DNA of 64,000 nucleotides, taken from the NCBI RefSeq assembly GCF_021401345.1, contig NZ_JACBGE010000002.1, forward strand, positions 248,001 to 312,000. The letters run 5' to 3'. The notes below the pieces were generated by a model. It was not told the origin of the DNA. It did not search any database and saw only the letters and a list, made by a program, of their open reading frames with translations. Source of the DNA: Hydrogenophaga sp. NFH-34. Its GTDB lineage: Bacteria > Pseudomonadota > Gammaproteobacteria > Burkholderiales > Burkholderiaceae_C. The position numbers and the translations under genes were made by a program. The number at the start of each line of letters is the position of its first letter. Position 1 is the stretch's first letter. Shown here piece after piece: positions 1 through 10,159 of this stretch.

Positions 1-188
1 CTCGACGTCAGCGTGATGGCCCAGAAGCCAAAAAAGGCCAGGGTATAGACCGCTTGCCGGGACAATGCCACAGGTTCACCAAACCAGTGCAGGTCGTGCG
101 GATCCACCATGGCAAACACCAGCATTTCCAGCACGGCGGCGGCCAGAAATGATGGCCACCCTACCCACATCCATCGCTGCGCTTTCAT
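1..188 (-). CDS. Small membrane protein, 3' end cut by window edge
   Basis: The visible part is the first 62 residues, starting MKAQRWMWVGWPSF. The ATG follows a good ribosome binding site (GAGGAGA). Two hydrophobic stretches are visible, about residues 8-27 and 46-62, so it is probably an integral membrane protein. It lies 61 bases downstream of the fixH-like gene on the same strand, so it may be the last member of the cbb3 maturation cluster. I do not recognise a named family. The C-terminus lies outside the window. Confidence 0.6.
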   Translation of the reverse strand, partial: MKAQRWMWVGWPSFLAAAVLEMLVFAMVDPHDLHWFGEPVALSRQAVYTLAFFGFWAITLTS

Positions 189-249
189 CGTCGGTCTCCT
201 CTACGCACGAAGTCGAGATTCGGGGTCGACGGGCTCGCCCCCGAAAGGC

Positions 250-552
250 TCAGCGCTCAGGCGCCTCACCGGGCACCACGGGGGATGCCGCATGGTTGCG
301 GGCCTGTCCGGCCGGCTGCATTTTGACAAGCGCGTCCACCCGCTCCTTTCCCTGCAGTGCTTTGGCAGCAGCCAGATCCCGCTCGTATTCGACCTTGTCG
401 AGCACAGGATCTTGGTTGCAGTAGGCAATCACCGCTGTGGCAATGCCTGCCACCACAACAGCCATCGGCCCCCCCAGTACCAGCCACATATGAGGGACCC
501 GCCACCACGGGATAGGTGCAGAGGCAGGAGGCGTTTTCTGAGGGGAGTTCAT
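250..552 (-). CDS. ccoH: FixH/CcoH-family cbb3 oxidase assembly protein
   Basis: This 100-residue protein starts MNSPQKTPPASAPIPWW. It has one N-terminal membrane segment (about 19-40, WLVLGGPMAVVVAGIATAVI) and a polar tail containing the YCNQDPVLDKVEYERDLAAA stretch. A short FixH with a single anchor directly downstream of ccoG is the usual arrangement. FixH/CcoH stabilises the assembling cbb3 oxidase in the inner membrane. The open frame extends upstream into ccoG, but the ATG at 552 gives the expected length; a start at 564 (MDWVMNSP) is also possible. The extracytoplasmic domain is short compared with rhizobial FixH. Confidence 0.75.
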   Translation of the reverse strand: MNSPQKTPPASAPIPWWRVPHMWLVLGGPMAVVVAGIATAVIAYCNQDPVLDKVEYERDLAAAKALQGKERVDALVKMQPAGQARNHAASPVVPGEAPER

Positions 553-589
553 GACCCAGTCCATGTGGTTGATGTGGTGAGGTTTCAGT

Positions 590-2059
590 TTATCGAGGAA
601 CCAGAAAGACAGCCTTTTCGGCGACTGCATCGGTCGGCTTCTCAGACGAGCGCACGAGAAAACGAATGGGGTGCGAACCGGGCTCTGCAGCATCCGGAGG
701 AATTTGCACACGAACGGCGACCGAACGCACCTCAGTAGGCAGCACATCCACCCACCGATCCGACGCAATCACGATATCCGGCAGTCCGTCCACATCGAGA
801 AAATAGCGTTGCGGGTGTTCAGTCGCGTTCATGACCTGCAAGCGGAACACATTCTCGATCCGCCCTTGCTCCACCATGCGAGCCAGTGCTCCACGATCAC
901 GGATCACATCCACTTTCAGCGGGGTGCGTAAATAAAGGCTGACCAGTAAGGCCGCCGTGATAGCCCCCAATGCCGCGGTATAGACCAGCACCCGGGGTCG
1001 GAAGGCGCGCCGGATCATCGCCTGCCGACTCCAGCCTTGTGCCACGCCGTTTTGTGTGGAATACCGGATCAGGCCACGCGGATACCCAACCTTGTCCATG
1101 ACCTCGTCGCACACATCAATGCAGGCACCACAACCGATGCACTCGTATTGCAAACCCTTGCGAATGTCGATTCCGGTCGGACACACCTGCACGCACAGCG
1201 TGCAGTCGACACACGACCCCAAGCCAAGCGCTTTCGGGTCGGCCTTCTTGGAGCGCGCCCCACGTGGTTCACCGCGCGCTTCGTCGTAGGTCACGATCAT
1301 CGTGTCCGGATCGAACATCGCACTCTGGAAGCGGGCATACGGGCACATGTACTTGCACACCTGCTCACGCAGAAAACCCGCATTGCCATAGGTCGCCAGA
1401 CCGTAGAAAAACACCCAGAAGGTCTGCCACGGCCCCAGCGAAGCCATCAGCGTCAGCGAGCCCAGTTCGCGAATGGGGGTGAAATACCCGACAAAGGTAA
1501 AGCCCGTCCAGAGGGAAAAGATGAGCCAGAGCAGGTGCTTGAGGCCACGCTTGCCCACTTTGGCCACAGACATCGGGGCTTCATCGAGCCTCAGCCGGGC
1601 CGAGCGCTCCCCCTCCACCCTTTTCTCTATCCAAAGGAATATTTCTGTGTAGACCGTCTGGGGACAGGCATAACCACACCAGAGACGCCCCGCCACCGCC
1701 GTGAAAAGGAACAAGGCCAGCGCTGAAATGACCAGCAACCCTGTCAGATAGATGAAGTCCTGGGGATAGAGCACCAGTCCAAAGAGGAAGAACCGACGGG
1801 ACTCCAGATCAAAGAGAACCGCTTGGCGGGCATTCCACTGCAGCCATGGCACCCCATAAAAAGCGATCTGGGTCACCCACACCAAAGCCCAGCGCCACTT
1901 GGTAAAGAGACCGAAAACAGACCGGGGCTGGATCTTCTTTTGGGAGACGTAAAGCGAAAGCACGGCCTCATCACCGCCACCTGCGGGCGACCGGGACGTC
2001 ACCTTGTCAGCGGAAGACTCTTGAGACAAAGCACTCGCTGCTGGGGGATGAGAACTCAC
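590..2059 (-). CDS. ccoG: cbb3 oxidase accessory protein CcoG (polyferredoxin)
   Basis: CcoG/FixG is a membrane ferredoxin that reduces Cu(II) for delivery of copper to the CuB site of cbb3 oxidase. The 489-aa protein has several membrane helices in its first half, then cysteine motifs typical of the family: CGYACPQ, CKYMCPYARFQ, and a 2x[4Fe-4S] block with CVDCTLCVQVCPTGIDI and CIGCGACIDVCDEV. A C-terminal Ig-like domain follows a last membrane helix. It lies 62 bases beyond the ccoP stop, with a strong terminator in between, so its expression is probably lower than that of the structural genes. Confidence 0.95.
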   Translation of the reverse strand: MSSHPPAASALSQESSADKVTSRSPAGGGDEAVLSLYVSQKKIQPRSVFGLFTKWRWALVWVTQIAFYGVPWLQWNARQAVLFDLESRRFFLFGLVLYPQDFIYLTGLLVISALALFLFTAVAGRLWCGYACPQTVYTEIFLWIEKRVEGERSARLRLDEAPMSVAKVGKRGLKHLLWLIFSLWTGFTFVGYFTPIRELGSLTLMASLGPWQTFWVFFYGLATYGNAGFLREQVCKYMCPYARFQSAMFDPDTMIVTYDEARGEPRGARSKKADPKALGLGSCVDCTLCVQVCPTGIDIRKGLQYECIGCGACIDVCDEVMDKVGYPRGLIRYSTQNGVAQGWSRQAMIRRAFRPRVLVYTAALGAITAALLVSLYLRTPLKVDVIRDRGALARMVEQGRIENVFRLQVMNATEHPQRYFLDVDGLPDIVIASDRWVDVLPTEVRSVAVRVQIPPDAAEPGSHPIRFLVRSSEKPTDAVAEKAVFLVPR

Positions 2060-2070
2060 AAAGGCACTTT

Positions 2071-2110
2071 AAAAAAAGAAAACCCCAGGCATGAGATCTC
2101 ATGCCTGGGG
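2071..2110 (-). terminator. Rho-independent terminator after ccoP
   Basis: Positions 2083-2110 form a perfect 28-bp palindrome (half-site CCCCAGGCATGAGA). On the minus strand it is followed by a T-rich run (TTTTCTTTTTTT, 2082-2071). It sits 12 bases past the ccoP stop and before ccoG, so it should end or attenuate the ccoNOQP transcript. Confidence 0.85.
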
Positions 2111-2121
2111 TCGATGAGGGC

Positions 2122-3036
2122 TTACTGTGCCGTACCGGGTTTGGTCGACAGGCCCCACACATACGACGCGAGCACGTTGATCTGCGCCTCGTTCAACAAC
2201 GCCGATTGAGCCGGCATGTGGTTGGTGAAACCATTGTTGACCGCACGGACGATGGCATCCTCACCCCAACCATGCAACCAGGTGCCATCAGTGAGGTTGG
2301 GGGCCCCCATGGCATGCATGCCCTTGCCATCAGGTCCGTGGCAAGCAGCACAGGCCGCAAACTTCTCCTTGCCCAACGTGGCGCGGACCGAATCGTTGGG
2401 ACTGCCGGAGAGGCTCAGCACGTAGTGCGCCAGGTTACGGACATCTTCTGCCGAACCCACTGCTGCCGCCATGGGAGGCATCACACCGGTACGGCCGTTG
2501 GCAATGGTGGTCTTGATGTACTCATGGCCCGTACCGCCCAGCCAGTCACCATCGGTCAGATTGGGAAAGCTCTTGGAGCCTCGGGCGTCCGAACCATGGC
2601 ACTGCGCGCAATAGTTCATGAACAGGCGCTCACCGATGGCCCGTGCTTCAGGATCGGCCACCATCTGCTCCGGGGTCATGCCGGTGAATTTGGCATACAC
2701 CGGGGCAATGGCATCCTCGGCCTTCTTGACCTCGGTCGCATGCTGACCCTGCGACGACCAGCCCAGGGCCCCCTGGAACTTGCCGAACATGGGGTACAAC
2801 GCACCATAGATCAGCGCAAACACAACGGTGATGATGAACAGGTAGACCCACCACTTGGGCAGCGGGTTGTTCATTTCCTTAAGGTCCACGTCCCAGACGT
2901 GACCAGTGGTATTGTCGGCATGGGTCGCAGCTTTGGTGGTGCCGCTGACCCACAGCAGGATTGCACAGGCAATGATGCTGACCAGGGCGAGGCCGCCGAC
3001 GTAGATATGCCAGAAGTCGCTGGTGAAATCGCTCAT
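2122..3036 (-). CDS. ccoP: cbb3-type cytochrome c oxidase subunit III (CcoP)
   Basis: CcoP is the dihaem cytochrome c subunit that passes electrons into the cbb3 complex. The 304-aa protein has two N-terminal membrane helices (about 10-30 and 60-80), the linker motif NNPLPKWW just before the second one, and two haem-binding motifs, CAQCH and CAACH, each followed by a distal methionine region (GVMPPM, NHMPAQ). Length and layout fit the two-helix form of CcoP. It is the last structural gene of ccoNOQP. Confidence 0.96.
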   Translation of the reverse strand: MSDFTSDFWHIYVGGLALVSIIACAILLWVSGTTKAATHADNTTGHVWDVDLKEMNNPLPKWWVYLFIITVVFALIYGALYPMFGKFQGALGWSSQGQHATEVKKAEDAIAPVYAKFTGMTPEQMVADPEARAIGERLFMNYCAQCHGSDARGSKSFPNLTDGDWLGGTGHEYIKTTIANGRTGVMPPMAAAVGSAEDVRNLAHYVLSLSGSPNDSVRATLGKEKFAACAACHGPDGKGMHAMGAPNLTDGTWLHGWGEDAIVRAVNNGFTNHMPAQSALLNEAQINVLASYVWGLSTKPGTAQ

Positions 3037-3065
3037 GATGATTCTCTTGATCGTGGGGCGGGTCT

Positions 3066-3203
3066 TCAGTCTTCCTGGAAGGGCAGCCGGGCTGCCTCTT
3101 CAAAGTCGGCCTGGTTTCGCTTGGACCAGGCCCAGACCACAATGCCGACGAAGGTCAGCAGGCTGATCGCCGTGACGATGCTGCGAAGGTCGTTGATGTC
3201 CAT
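3066..3203 (-). CDS. ccoQ: cbb3 oxidase small subunit CcoQ (FixQ)
   Basis: This 45-codon gene encodes MDINDLRSIVTAISLLTFVG, a single membrane helix ending in VVWAWSK, and a short acidic tail (FEEAARLPFQED). That is the standard CcoQ form. It lies between ccoO and ccoP, with 12 bases separating it from ccoO. CcoQ helps to stabilise the cbb3 core complex. Confidence 0.92.
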   Translation of the reverse strand: MDINDLRSIVTAISLLTFVGIVVWAWSKRNQADFEEAARLPFQED

Positions 3204-3215
3204 GTCGTCACTCCT

Positions 3216-3857
3216 TCACTGCTGAGCCAGCTTGGCCGCACTGCGCGCGGTACCCAGCACTTGCAAGTAGGCGATCAGAGCGTCCAGCTCGGTCTTGCCC
3301 TTGACCTCGTCCACCGACTGGGCAATCTCCTCGTCCGTGTACGGAGCGCCCAGCATGCGCAACACTTCCATGCGCTTGGGCAGACCTTCAGCCTTGACCG
3401 TCTTCTTCTCCAGCCAGGGGTAGGCGGGCATGTTCGACTCCGGCACCACATCCCGCGGGTTGTGCAGATGCAAGCGGTGCCATTCGTCGCTGTAACGGCC
3501 ACCAACGCGGGCCAGATCCGGACCGGTGCGCTTGGAGCCCCACTGGAAGGGCCGGTCGTAGACGAATTCACCCGCCACCGAGTACGGGCCATAACGCAGC
3601 GTCTCGGCCTGGAACGGGCGAATCATCTGCGAGTGGCAGTTGTAGCAGCCTTCCTTGACATAGATGTCACGACCGGCCACCTGCAGCGCGGTATAGGGCT
3701 TGAGCCCCTCGATCGGCTGCGTGGTCGACTTCTGGAAGAACAGCGGCACGATTTCCACCAGACCACCCACAGCCACCACGAGGGTGATCAGGACGATCAT
3801 CAGAAAGTTGCTGGTCTCGATCCGGGCGTGGCCGGTCAGCTTTTCATTGCTAGCCAT
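3216..3857 (-). CDS. ccoO: cbb3-type cytochrome c oxidase subunit II (CcoO)
   Basis: CcoO is the membrane-anchored monohaem cytochrome c subunit. The 213-aa protein has an N-terminal membrane helix (about 19-42), the haem motif [12 protein letters not shown], and the family motifs [20 protein letters not shown] and [13 protein letters not shown], which supplies the axial methionine. It starts 16 bases after the ccoN stop, behind GGAGAA, and belongs to the ccoNOQP operon. Confidence 0.97.
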   Translation of the reverse strand: MASNEKLTGHARIETSNFLMIVLITLVVAVGGLVEIVPLFFQKSTTQPIEGLKPYTALQVAGRDIYVKEGCYNCHSQMIRPFQAETLRYGPYSVAGEFVYDRPFQWGSKRTGPDLARVGGRYSDEWHRLHLHNPRDVVPESNMPAYPWLEKKTVKAEGLPKRMEVLRMLGAPYTDEEIAQSVDEVKGKTELDALIAYLQVLGTARSAAKLAQQ

Positions 3858-3873
3858 TTTGTTGTTCTCCTGA

Positions 3874-5319
<1,446 letters not shown>

Positions 5320-5377
5320 ACAGAACTCCTCGTAAATGTCACCAGCGGGAGTGTCGTTTTCGGCACCCCCTGCCGCC

Positions 5378-5391
5378 TTGACGTAAGTCAA
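5378..5391 (-). promoter_or_regulatory. FNR/ANR-type box upstream of ccoN
   Basis: The sequence TTGACGTAAGTCAA is a perfect TTGAC-N4-GTCAA dyad. Its centre is 65 bases upstream of the ccoN ATG. A site centred at -41.5 would place the transcript start near 5343, about 24 bases before the ATG. The box overlaps the ccoS stop codon. Regulation by an FNR/ANR/FixK-type activator is inferred from the motif and the gene it precedes. Confidence 0.8.
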
Positions 5392-5525
5392 TCGCCTCTG
5401 AGAACCCGCTCGCCCTCGCGCTCGATGTTGTCGAATTGCCCCGACTGCAAAGCCCACCAGAACACGCCGATGATGACAAAGACCAGCAGGACGGAAAGCG
5501 GAATAAGCAAGTACAGAATGTCCAT
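5388..5525 (-). CDS. ccoS: cbb3 oxidase maturation protein CcoS
   Basis: This 45-aa protein, [20 protein letters not shown], continues as [20 protein letters not shown]. It has one membrane helix followed by the family signature FWWA(L/V)xSGQFDDLExxxxR. CcoS is needed for cofactor insertion into cbb3 oxidase. It starts 37 bases after the ccoI stop. The longer open frame upstream overlaps ccoI and is not needed. Confidence 0.93.
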   Translation of the reverse strand: MDILYLLIPLSVLLVFVIIGVFWWALQSGQFDNIEREGERVLRGD

Positions 5526-5562
5526 GGTCAAACCCAGGTTGAGTTGATGAGCGAAAGCCTTC

Positions 5563-7932
5563 TCAGGCCCGCGCCCGCGTGGAGCCCGCCAGACGCAAGG
5601 CATTGCCGATCACCAGGAGGGAACTGCCTGCCATGCCCAGGCCGGCCAGCCACGGGGGCATCCAGCCAACCAGCGCCATCGGAATGCTCACCGCGTTGTA
5701 CAGCGCGGCCCACACCAGGTTCTGCCGCACGATGCGCATGGTGGAACGGGCTTGGCGCAACGTCAAGACCACATCCATCAGACGCCCGCCCTGAATGATG
5801 TAATCGGACTGGGCCTGCGCGAGCGCTGCGGCGTGCCCCAATGCAAATGACGTGTGTGCACGTGCCAGCACCGGGCCGTCGTTGAGACCATCGCCCACCA
5901 TCGCCACACGGCGCCCTTTTGCCTGAAGGGCTTCCAGCTCGGCGAGCTTGCGTTCTGGTGTTGCACCCGCAATCACAGCGCCCACACCCACCTCACGCCC
6001 AACCCGCTCCGCGGCTGCCTGGCGATCTCCCGACAACAGCCAAGTCTGGACACCCAAATCGTGCAAGGCGGCCACCGTTGCCCGGGCATCTTCGCGCAGC
6101 CCCTCTCGCAGCTCGAAAGTGGCCAACCACCCGTCGGCATCGGCCAGATAAGCTTTTGGGGTCTCGTTGGCGGTATCCGCAGCCAGCCCACAGAAGCTGG
6201 CAGAGCCGAGGCGGACGAGCGTCCCGTCGGCCCTCAGGGCTTGCAAGCCCTGGCCAGCCAGTTCACGACAATCTCCACGCGCTGAAGGAGCACCCTCCAT
6301 CGGGTTCGCCAGCTTGGCGGCCGCCACAATGCCACGCGAAACCGGATGAAGAGAACCTTGCGCAAGCTCAGCGGCCAGCGACAGAACCATGGCTGACGTC
6401 CATCCTTCGCGAGCCCGGACACTTTCGAGTTCGAGACGATCATGAGTAAGCGTGCCGGTCTTGTCGAACACCACCGCGTCGATGCCCGCCAACGACTCGA
6501 AGGCCTGCAAGCGCCGCACAAGCGTTCCGCGCCGTGCCAACGCCCCCGCCGAAGTCAGCATGGCCGCCGGCGTGGCCAGCGACAAGGCACAGGGGCAGGT
6601 CACGATGAGCACCGCCACGGCAACCGCCAACGCCTTGCTGTGGTCGATCTGCCACCAATACCAGCCGGCAAACAACGCACTGAGCAGCACGATAACCAGA
6701 AATGGGGCCGCAATGCGATCAGCCAGAACGGCCAAACGGGGCTTGTCCGTGGAAGCCTTTTCCATCAACGCCACGATCTGGGCAAAACGGGTATCGCGCC
6801 CCAGACGGTCCACGCGCATCAGCACGGGCCCGGCAAGATTGAAGCTGCCCGCCACCACCGACTCGCCCGCCGAGCGCGTCACCGGATGCGACTCACCGGT
6901 GAGCAGCGTCTCGTCCACCGTGGCGGAATCGCTGAGGATGGCGCCGTCCCCCGGAAAGGCCTGCCCCGCGCTGACCCGCACCACATCACCAACGGACAAG
7001 CGCCGCACCGACACGGTTTCGAAGCGCCCTTCCGCCGCCTGACGATCGCAGACCTCGGGCAACCGGTTCATGAGCGTGTCCAGTGCCCCCGCCGTGCGAT
7101 CACGCGCCTTGTGTTCCAGGTAACGTCCACCCAGGAGGAAAAACACGAACATGGTGAGCGAATCGAACCACACCTCGTGTCCCCAGGGACCGGATGGATC
7201 GAACGTGGCCGCCGTGCTCACCAAAAAAGTGACCAGGATGCCGATGGACACCGGCGTGTCCATCCCGACACGCCCCAGGCGCAGATCGCGCCAGGCATTG
7301 CGGAAGAACGGGCCGCTGGCGAATGTCACAACAGGCACACTGAGGATCCAGCTCGCCCAGCGCAACAGTTGCTCCAGATCGGCGGGCATCTCGCCGGGTT
7401 TGGCCACATACGCCGGCCATGCGTACATCATGACCTGCATGTTGCAGAAACCCGCCACGAACAGCCGCCACAGCGCCATGCGCGTCTCGCGCAAGCGCTC
7501 ACTGATGGACAGCGCCTGCTGCAACGGCAGGAGGCGATACCCTGTGCGCCCCACGGCCTGCGCCAAATCGGAGAGTCTCGCCTGTGCCGGATCCCAGCGC
7601 AGGGTCAACCGGCGGGTGGCTGCATGCACCCGGGCGCTTTCCACGCCTGGCAGATCCTGCAGCGCACATTCGACGGTGTCGGCACAGGCGGCACAGTACA
7701 TGCCCTGAACCAGCAGCACCGACTGCGCCACACCCGCTTCGCCAGGCGACGCTTCGGCCGCCGGTTCGTACGTGGTGAACTCCTGCTGCTCCACAGGGTC
7801 ATCGAGCACGGTGAAGTCATCGGTCACCGTCAACGGCCCCCGGTGCGCACCAAACACGTCATCGACCGGCTCCCCGGCCGGGAGACTGTCTGGTGAGGGG
7901 CCCACCGGGGGCACGGCGAGGGCCTTGTTCAT
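5563..7932 (-). CDS. ccoI: Copper-exporting P1B-type ATPase for cbb3 assembly (CcoI)
   Basis: CcoI/FixI moves Cu(I) across the inner membrane for cbb3 maturation. From the start MNKALAVPPV (789 aa) it shows a heavy-metal-associated domain with GMYCAAC at 77-83, eight predicted membrane helices, the actuator TGES (345-348), the transmembrane copper site TCPCAL with CPC at 446-448, the phosphorylated aspartate in DKTGT (D490), an LHPVSRG motif and GDGLNDGPVLA near the C-terminus. It heads the cluster ccoI-S-N-O-Q-P-G-H. The nucleotides upstream hold an FNR-type box shared with the divergent usp gene. Confidence 0.95.
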   Translation of the reverse strand: MNKALAVPPVGPSPDSLPAGEPVDDVFGAHRGPLTVTDDFTVLDDPVEQQEFTTYEPAAEASPGEAGVAQSVLLVQGMYCAACADTVECALQDLPGVESARVHAATRRLTLRWDPAQARLSDLAQAVGRTGYRLLPLQQALSISERLRETRMALWRLFVAGFCNMQVMMYAWPAYVAKPGEMPADLEQLLRWASWILSVPVVTFASGPFFRNAWRDLRLGRVGMDTPVSIGILVTFLVSTAATFDPSGPWGHEVWFDSLTMFVFFLLGGRYLEHKARDRTAGALDTLMNRLPEVCDRQAAEGRFETVSVRRLSVGDVVRVSAGQAFPGDGAILSDSATVDETLLTGESHPVTRSAGESVVAGSFNLAGPVLMRVDRLGRDTRFAQIVALMEKASTDKPRLAVLADRIAAPFLVIVLLSALFAGWYWWQIDHSKALAVAVAVLIVTCPCALSLATPAAMLTSAGALARRGTLVRRLQAFESLAGIDAVVFDKTGTLTHDRLELESVRAREGWTSAMVLSLAAELAQGSLHPVSRGIVAAAKLANPMEGAPSARGDCRELAGQGLQALRADGTLVRLGSASFCGLAADTANETPKAYLADADGWLATFELREGLREDARATVAALHDLGVQTWLLSGDRQAAAERVGREVGVGAVIAGATPERKLAELEALQAKGRRVAMVGDGLNDGPVLARAHTSFALGHAAALAQAQSDYIIQGGRLMDVVLTLRQARSTMRIVRQNLVWAALYNAVSIPMALVGWMPPWLAGLGMAGSSLLVIGNALRLAGSTRARA

Positions 7933-7968
7933 GGGCCGGGAGCGTACTTCAGGGTCCGAAACCGGGGC

Positions 7969-7982
7969 TTGACATATATCAA
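7969..7982 (+). promoter_or_regulatory. FNR/ANR-type box between ccoI and usp
   Basis: The sequence TTGACATATATCAA is a TTGAC-N4-ATCAA dyad. Its centre lies about 70 bases upstream of the usp ATG. A class II site at -41.5 would give a transcript start near 8017, with a TAACCT hexamer at 8005-8010 in the -10 position. On the minus strand the same box would put the ccoI start almost on its ATG, so usp is the better target. Confidence 0.75.
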
Positions 7983-8045
7983 CCGGGGTGGAACCCTGTG
8001 TGCGTAACCTGTTGTCTGTCTTCACCATATTCCCAGGAGATCTCG

Positions 8046-8489
8046 ATGTACAAGCGCATTCTGGTCGCGACCGATGGGTCAAAACTGTCCAATCTGGCCG
8101 TCGAACACGCCATTGGACTGGCCGACATCACCGGCGCTGAAATCGTGGCCGTCAAAGTCGTTCCCCGCTACCCGCAGACCTACTTTGAAGGGGGCGTGGC
8201 ATTGGCGGCCGCCGAAGTGGCCAAGATCGAGAAGCAATGGCAGGACGAAGCCATGGAAGCGGTCAATGCCGTCAAGTCAGCCGGTCAGAAACGGGAGGTC
8301 AAGGTCAAGCCCATCACCGTCAAGTCCGACCTGATTGCCGAAGCCATCATCTCGGCCGCCAAGCGCAACAAGGTGGATCTGATTGTGATGGCCTCGCATG
8401 GACGCAAAGGCCTCAAGCGGCTGTTGCTGGGCAGTGAGACCCAACAGGTGCTGACGCACTCGCACATCCCGGTGCTCGTGTTGAGATAA
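8046..8489 (+). CDS. Universal stress protein, UspA family
   Basis: This single-domain 147-aa Usp protein begins MYKRILVATDGSKLSNLAV after AGGAGA. It keeps the nucleotide-binding pattern at its C-terminal half: VMASHGRKGLKRLLLGS, close to the G-2X-G-9X-G(S/T) signature but with alanine in the first glycine position, then HSHIPVLVLR. Usp proteins of this kind bind ATP and support survival under energy limitation or hypoxia. Divergence from ccoI and the FNR-type box support oxygen-controlled expression. Confidence 0.92.
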   Translation: MYKRILVATDGSKLSNLAVEHAIGLADITGAEIVAVKVVPRYPQTYFEGGVALAAAEVAKIEKQWQDEAMEAVNAVKSAGQKREVKVKPITVKSDLIAEAIISAAKRNKVDLIVMASHGRKGLKRLLLGSETQQVLTHSHIPVLVLR

Positions 8490-8506
8490 CAGCCCAACAC
8501 CCACAC

Positions 8507-8544
8507 GCTGCCCGCAACCACCTTGATGGAACTGTGCGGGCAGC
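8507..8544 (+). terminator. Inverted repeat after usp, possible terminator
   Basis: GCTGCCCGCA (8507-8516) and TGCGGGCAGC (8535-8544) form a perfect 10-bp stem with an 18-base loop. It lies between the convergent ends of usp and the acyl-CoA synthetase. There is no long T run, so a role as a terminator is uncertain. Confidence 0.45.
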
Positions 8545-8579
8545 CTCCTTGAGGGCTGCGCCCACTCGGCGAAAGCCTC

Positions 8580-10121
8580 TTACCCGAAGAGGCCCCTGTA
8601 CTGCTCGCGCAGCAGGTTTTTCTGTACCTTGCCCATGGTGTTGCGCGGCAGTTCGGTCACGACCACGCAGTGCTTGGGAATCTTGAAGTTGGCCAGACGT
8701 ACTTTGAGATCGGCCAGCACCGGCTCTGGGTCAATATCCGCACCCTGACGGCCAATCACAACGGCCACGCCGACCTCGCCAAAATCCGGATGCGGTACCC
8801 CCACCACCGCGCTCTCGGCCACCCCCGGCATCTCGTTGATAACGGATTCGATCTCGGCTGGATAGACGTTGTAGCCACCGGAGATGATCAGGTCCTTGCT
8901 ACGCCCCACGATCGTCACATAACCATCGGCATCGATCCGGCCCACATCGCCCGTCTTGAAAAAACCGTCGGCGGTGAACTCTTCCGCAGTCTTCTCTGGC
9001 ATGCGCCAGTAGCCCCGGAACACATTCGGACCGCACACCTGAATTCCGCCGATCTCACCGCTCGCCACACCCTGCCCCGCCTCGTCCACCACACGCAGAT
9101 CGACACCCGGTAAGGGAAAGCCCACCGTTCCGCCCCGGCGCTCGGTAGCATCGGCATGGCGCGGGTCCACGCCACAGGGGTTGGACGTGAGCATGACCGT
9201 CTCGCTCATGCCATAACGCTCCAGGATGGTGTGGCCGGTGCATGTCTGCCAATCGCGAAAGGTCTCAACCAGCAGGGGTGCTGACCCTGAGATGAACAAC
9301 CTCATGCGCGCCGCTTGCGCCTGGGTGAGCGCCGGCTCGGACAGCATGCGCACGTACAGCGTGGGTACGCCCATGAACACGGTGGCTTCCGGCAGTTTTT
9401 CAACAACCCGCTTCGGATCGAACTTCGACAGCCAGATCATCCGGCTGCCATTGATGAGCGCACCATGAATGGCCACGAAAAGGCCGTGCACATGGAAGAT
9501 GGGCAGCGCATGGATCAGCACATCGTCGGGTTGCCACTGCCAGTAGTCCCGCAGCACCTGCGCATTGCTCAGCAGATTGCCGTGCGAGAGCATGGCGCCT
9601 TTGCTGCGTCCGGTGGTACCGCTGGTATAGAGAATCGCGGCCAGATCGTCGGCTTTCCGAACCGCCGGCGCATGGCTGTCCGGCATGGGGGCAGCACGGT
9701 CCAGCAAGCTGCCCGTGCGGTCTTCACCCAAGGTGAACACATAGCGGGTGCCTGCCTGAAAGGCCAGCTTGCTCACCCAACCGTGGTTCGCCGGCGCGCA
9801 CACCACCACCGCCGGCTCGGCATTGCCGATGAAGTACGCGATTTCTGCCTGCCGATAAGCGGTATTCAGGGGCAGGAACACGTGACCGGCACGCAGCGTG
9901 GCCAGGTACAACACCAAGGCCTCGACCGATTTCTCCACCTGCACGGCAATGCGCGAATGCGCTGGCAGATCGAGCGCATCCAGCAGATTCGCCATCATGG
10001 CGGTGGCCCGGTCGAGATCACGCCAGCTGTAGCGCAGGCCGTCATCGGTCTCGATGGCGAGGGCGTGCAGATCGGCAGGAAAGGACGCGCGCAGCGCACT
10101 GAAAAGGTTCTGGTTTTCCAT
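8580..10121 (-). CDS. Acyl-CoA synthetase, malonyl-CoA ligase (MatB)-like
   Basis: This 513-aa member of the ANL adenylate-forming superfamily begins MENQNLFSALRASFPAD after CAGGAGAATTC. The AMP-binding P-loop is ILYTSGTTGRSKGAMLSHGN, followed by LERYGMSETVML, GDVGRIDADGYVTIVGRSKD and the lysine region PRNTMGKVQKNLLR near the end. The overall pattern (LPIFHVHGLFVAIHGAL, RYGMSE) resembles malonyl-CoA/methylmalonyl-CoA ligases, which activate free dicarboxylates with ATP and CoA. The neighbouring enoyl-CoA hydratase, 38 bases upstream on the same strand, suggests a small acyl-CoA operon. The substrate is inferred, not proven. Confidence 0.8.
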   Translation of the reverse strand: MENQNLFSALRASFPADLHALAIETDDGLRYSWRDLDRATAMMANLLDALDLPAHSRIAVQVEKSVEALVLYLATLRAGHVFLPLNTAYRQAEIAYFIGNAEPAVVVCAPANHGWVSKLAFQAGTRYVFTLGEDRTGSLLDRAAPMPDSHAPAVRKADDLAAILYTSGTTGRSKGAMLSHGNLLSNAQVLRDYWQWQPDDVLIHALPIFHVHGLFVAIHGALINGSRMIWLSKFDPKRVVEKLPEATVFMGVPTLYVRMLSEPALTQAQAARMRLFISGSAPLLVETFRDWQTCTGHTILERYGMSETVMLTSNPCGVDPRHADATERRGGTVGFPLPGVDLRVVDEAGQGVASGEIGGIQVCGPNVFRGYWRMPEKTAEEFTADGFFKTGDVGRIDADGYVTIVGRSKDLIISGGYNVYPAEIESVINEMPGVAESAVVGVPHPDFGEVGVAVVIGRQGADIDPEPVLADLKVRLANFKIPKHCVVVTELPRNTMGKVQKNLLREQYRGLFG

Positions 10122-10159
10122 GAATTCTCCTGGGATGACCGGCGCGCCGAAAGGCCTGC

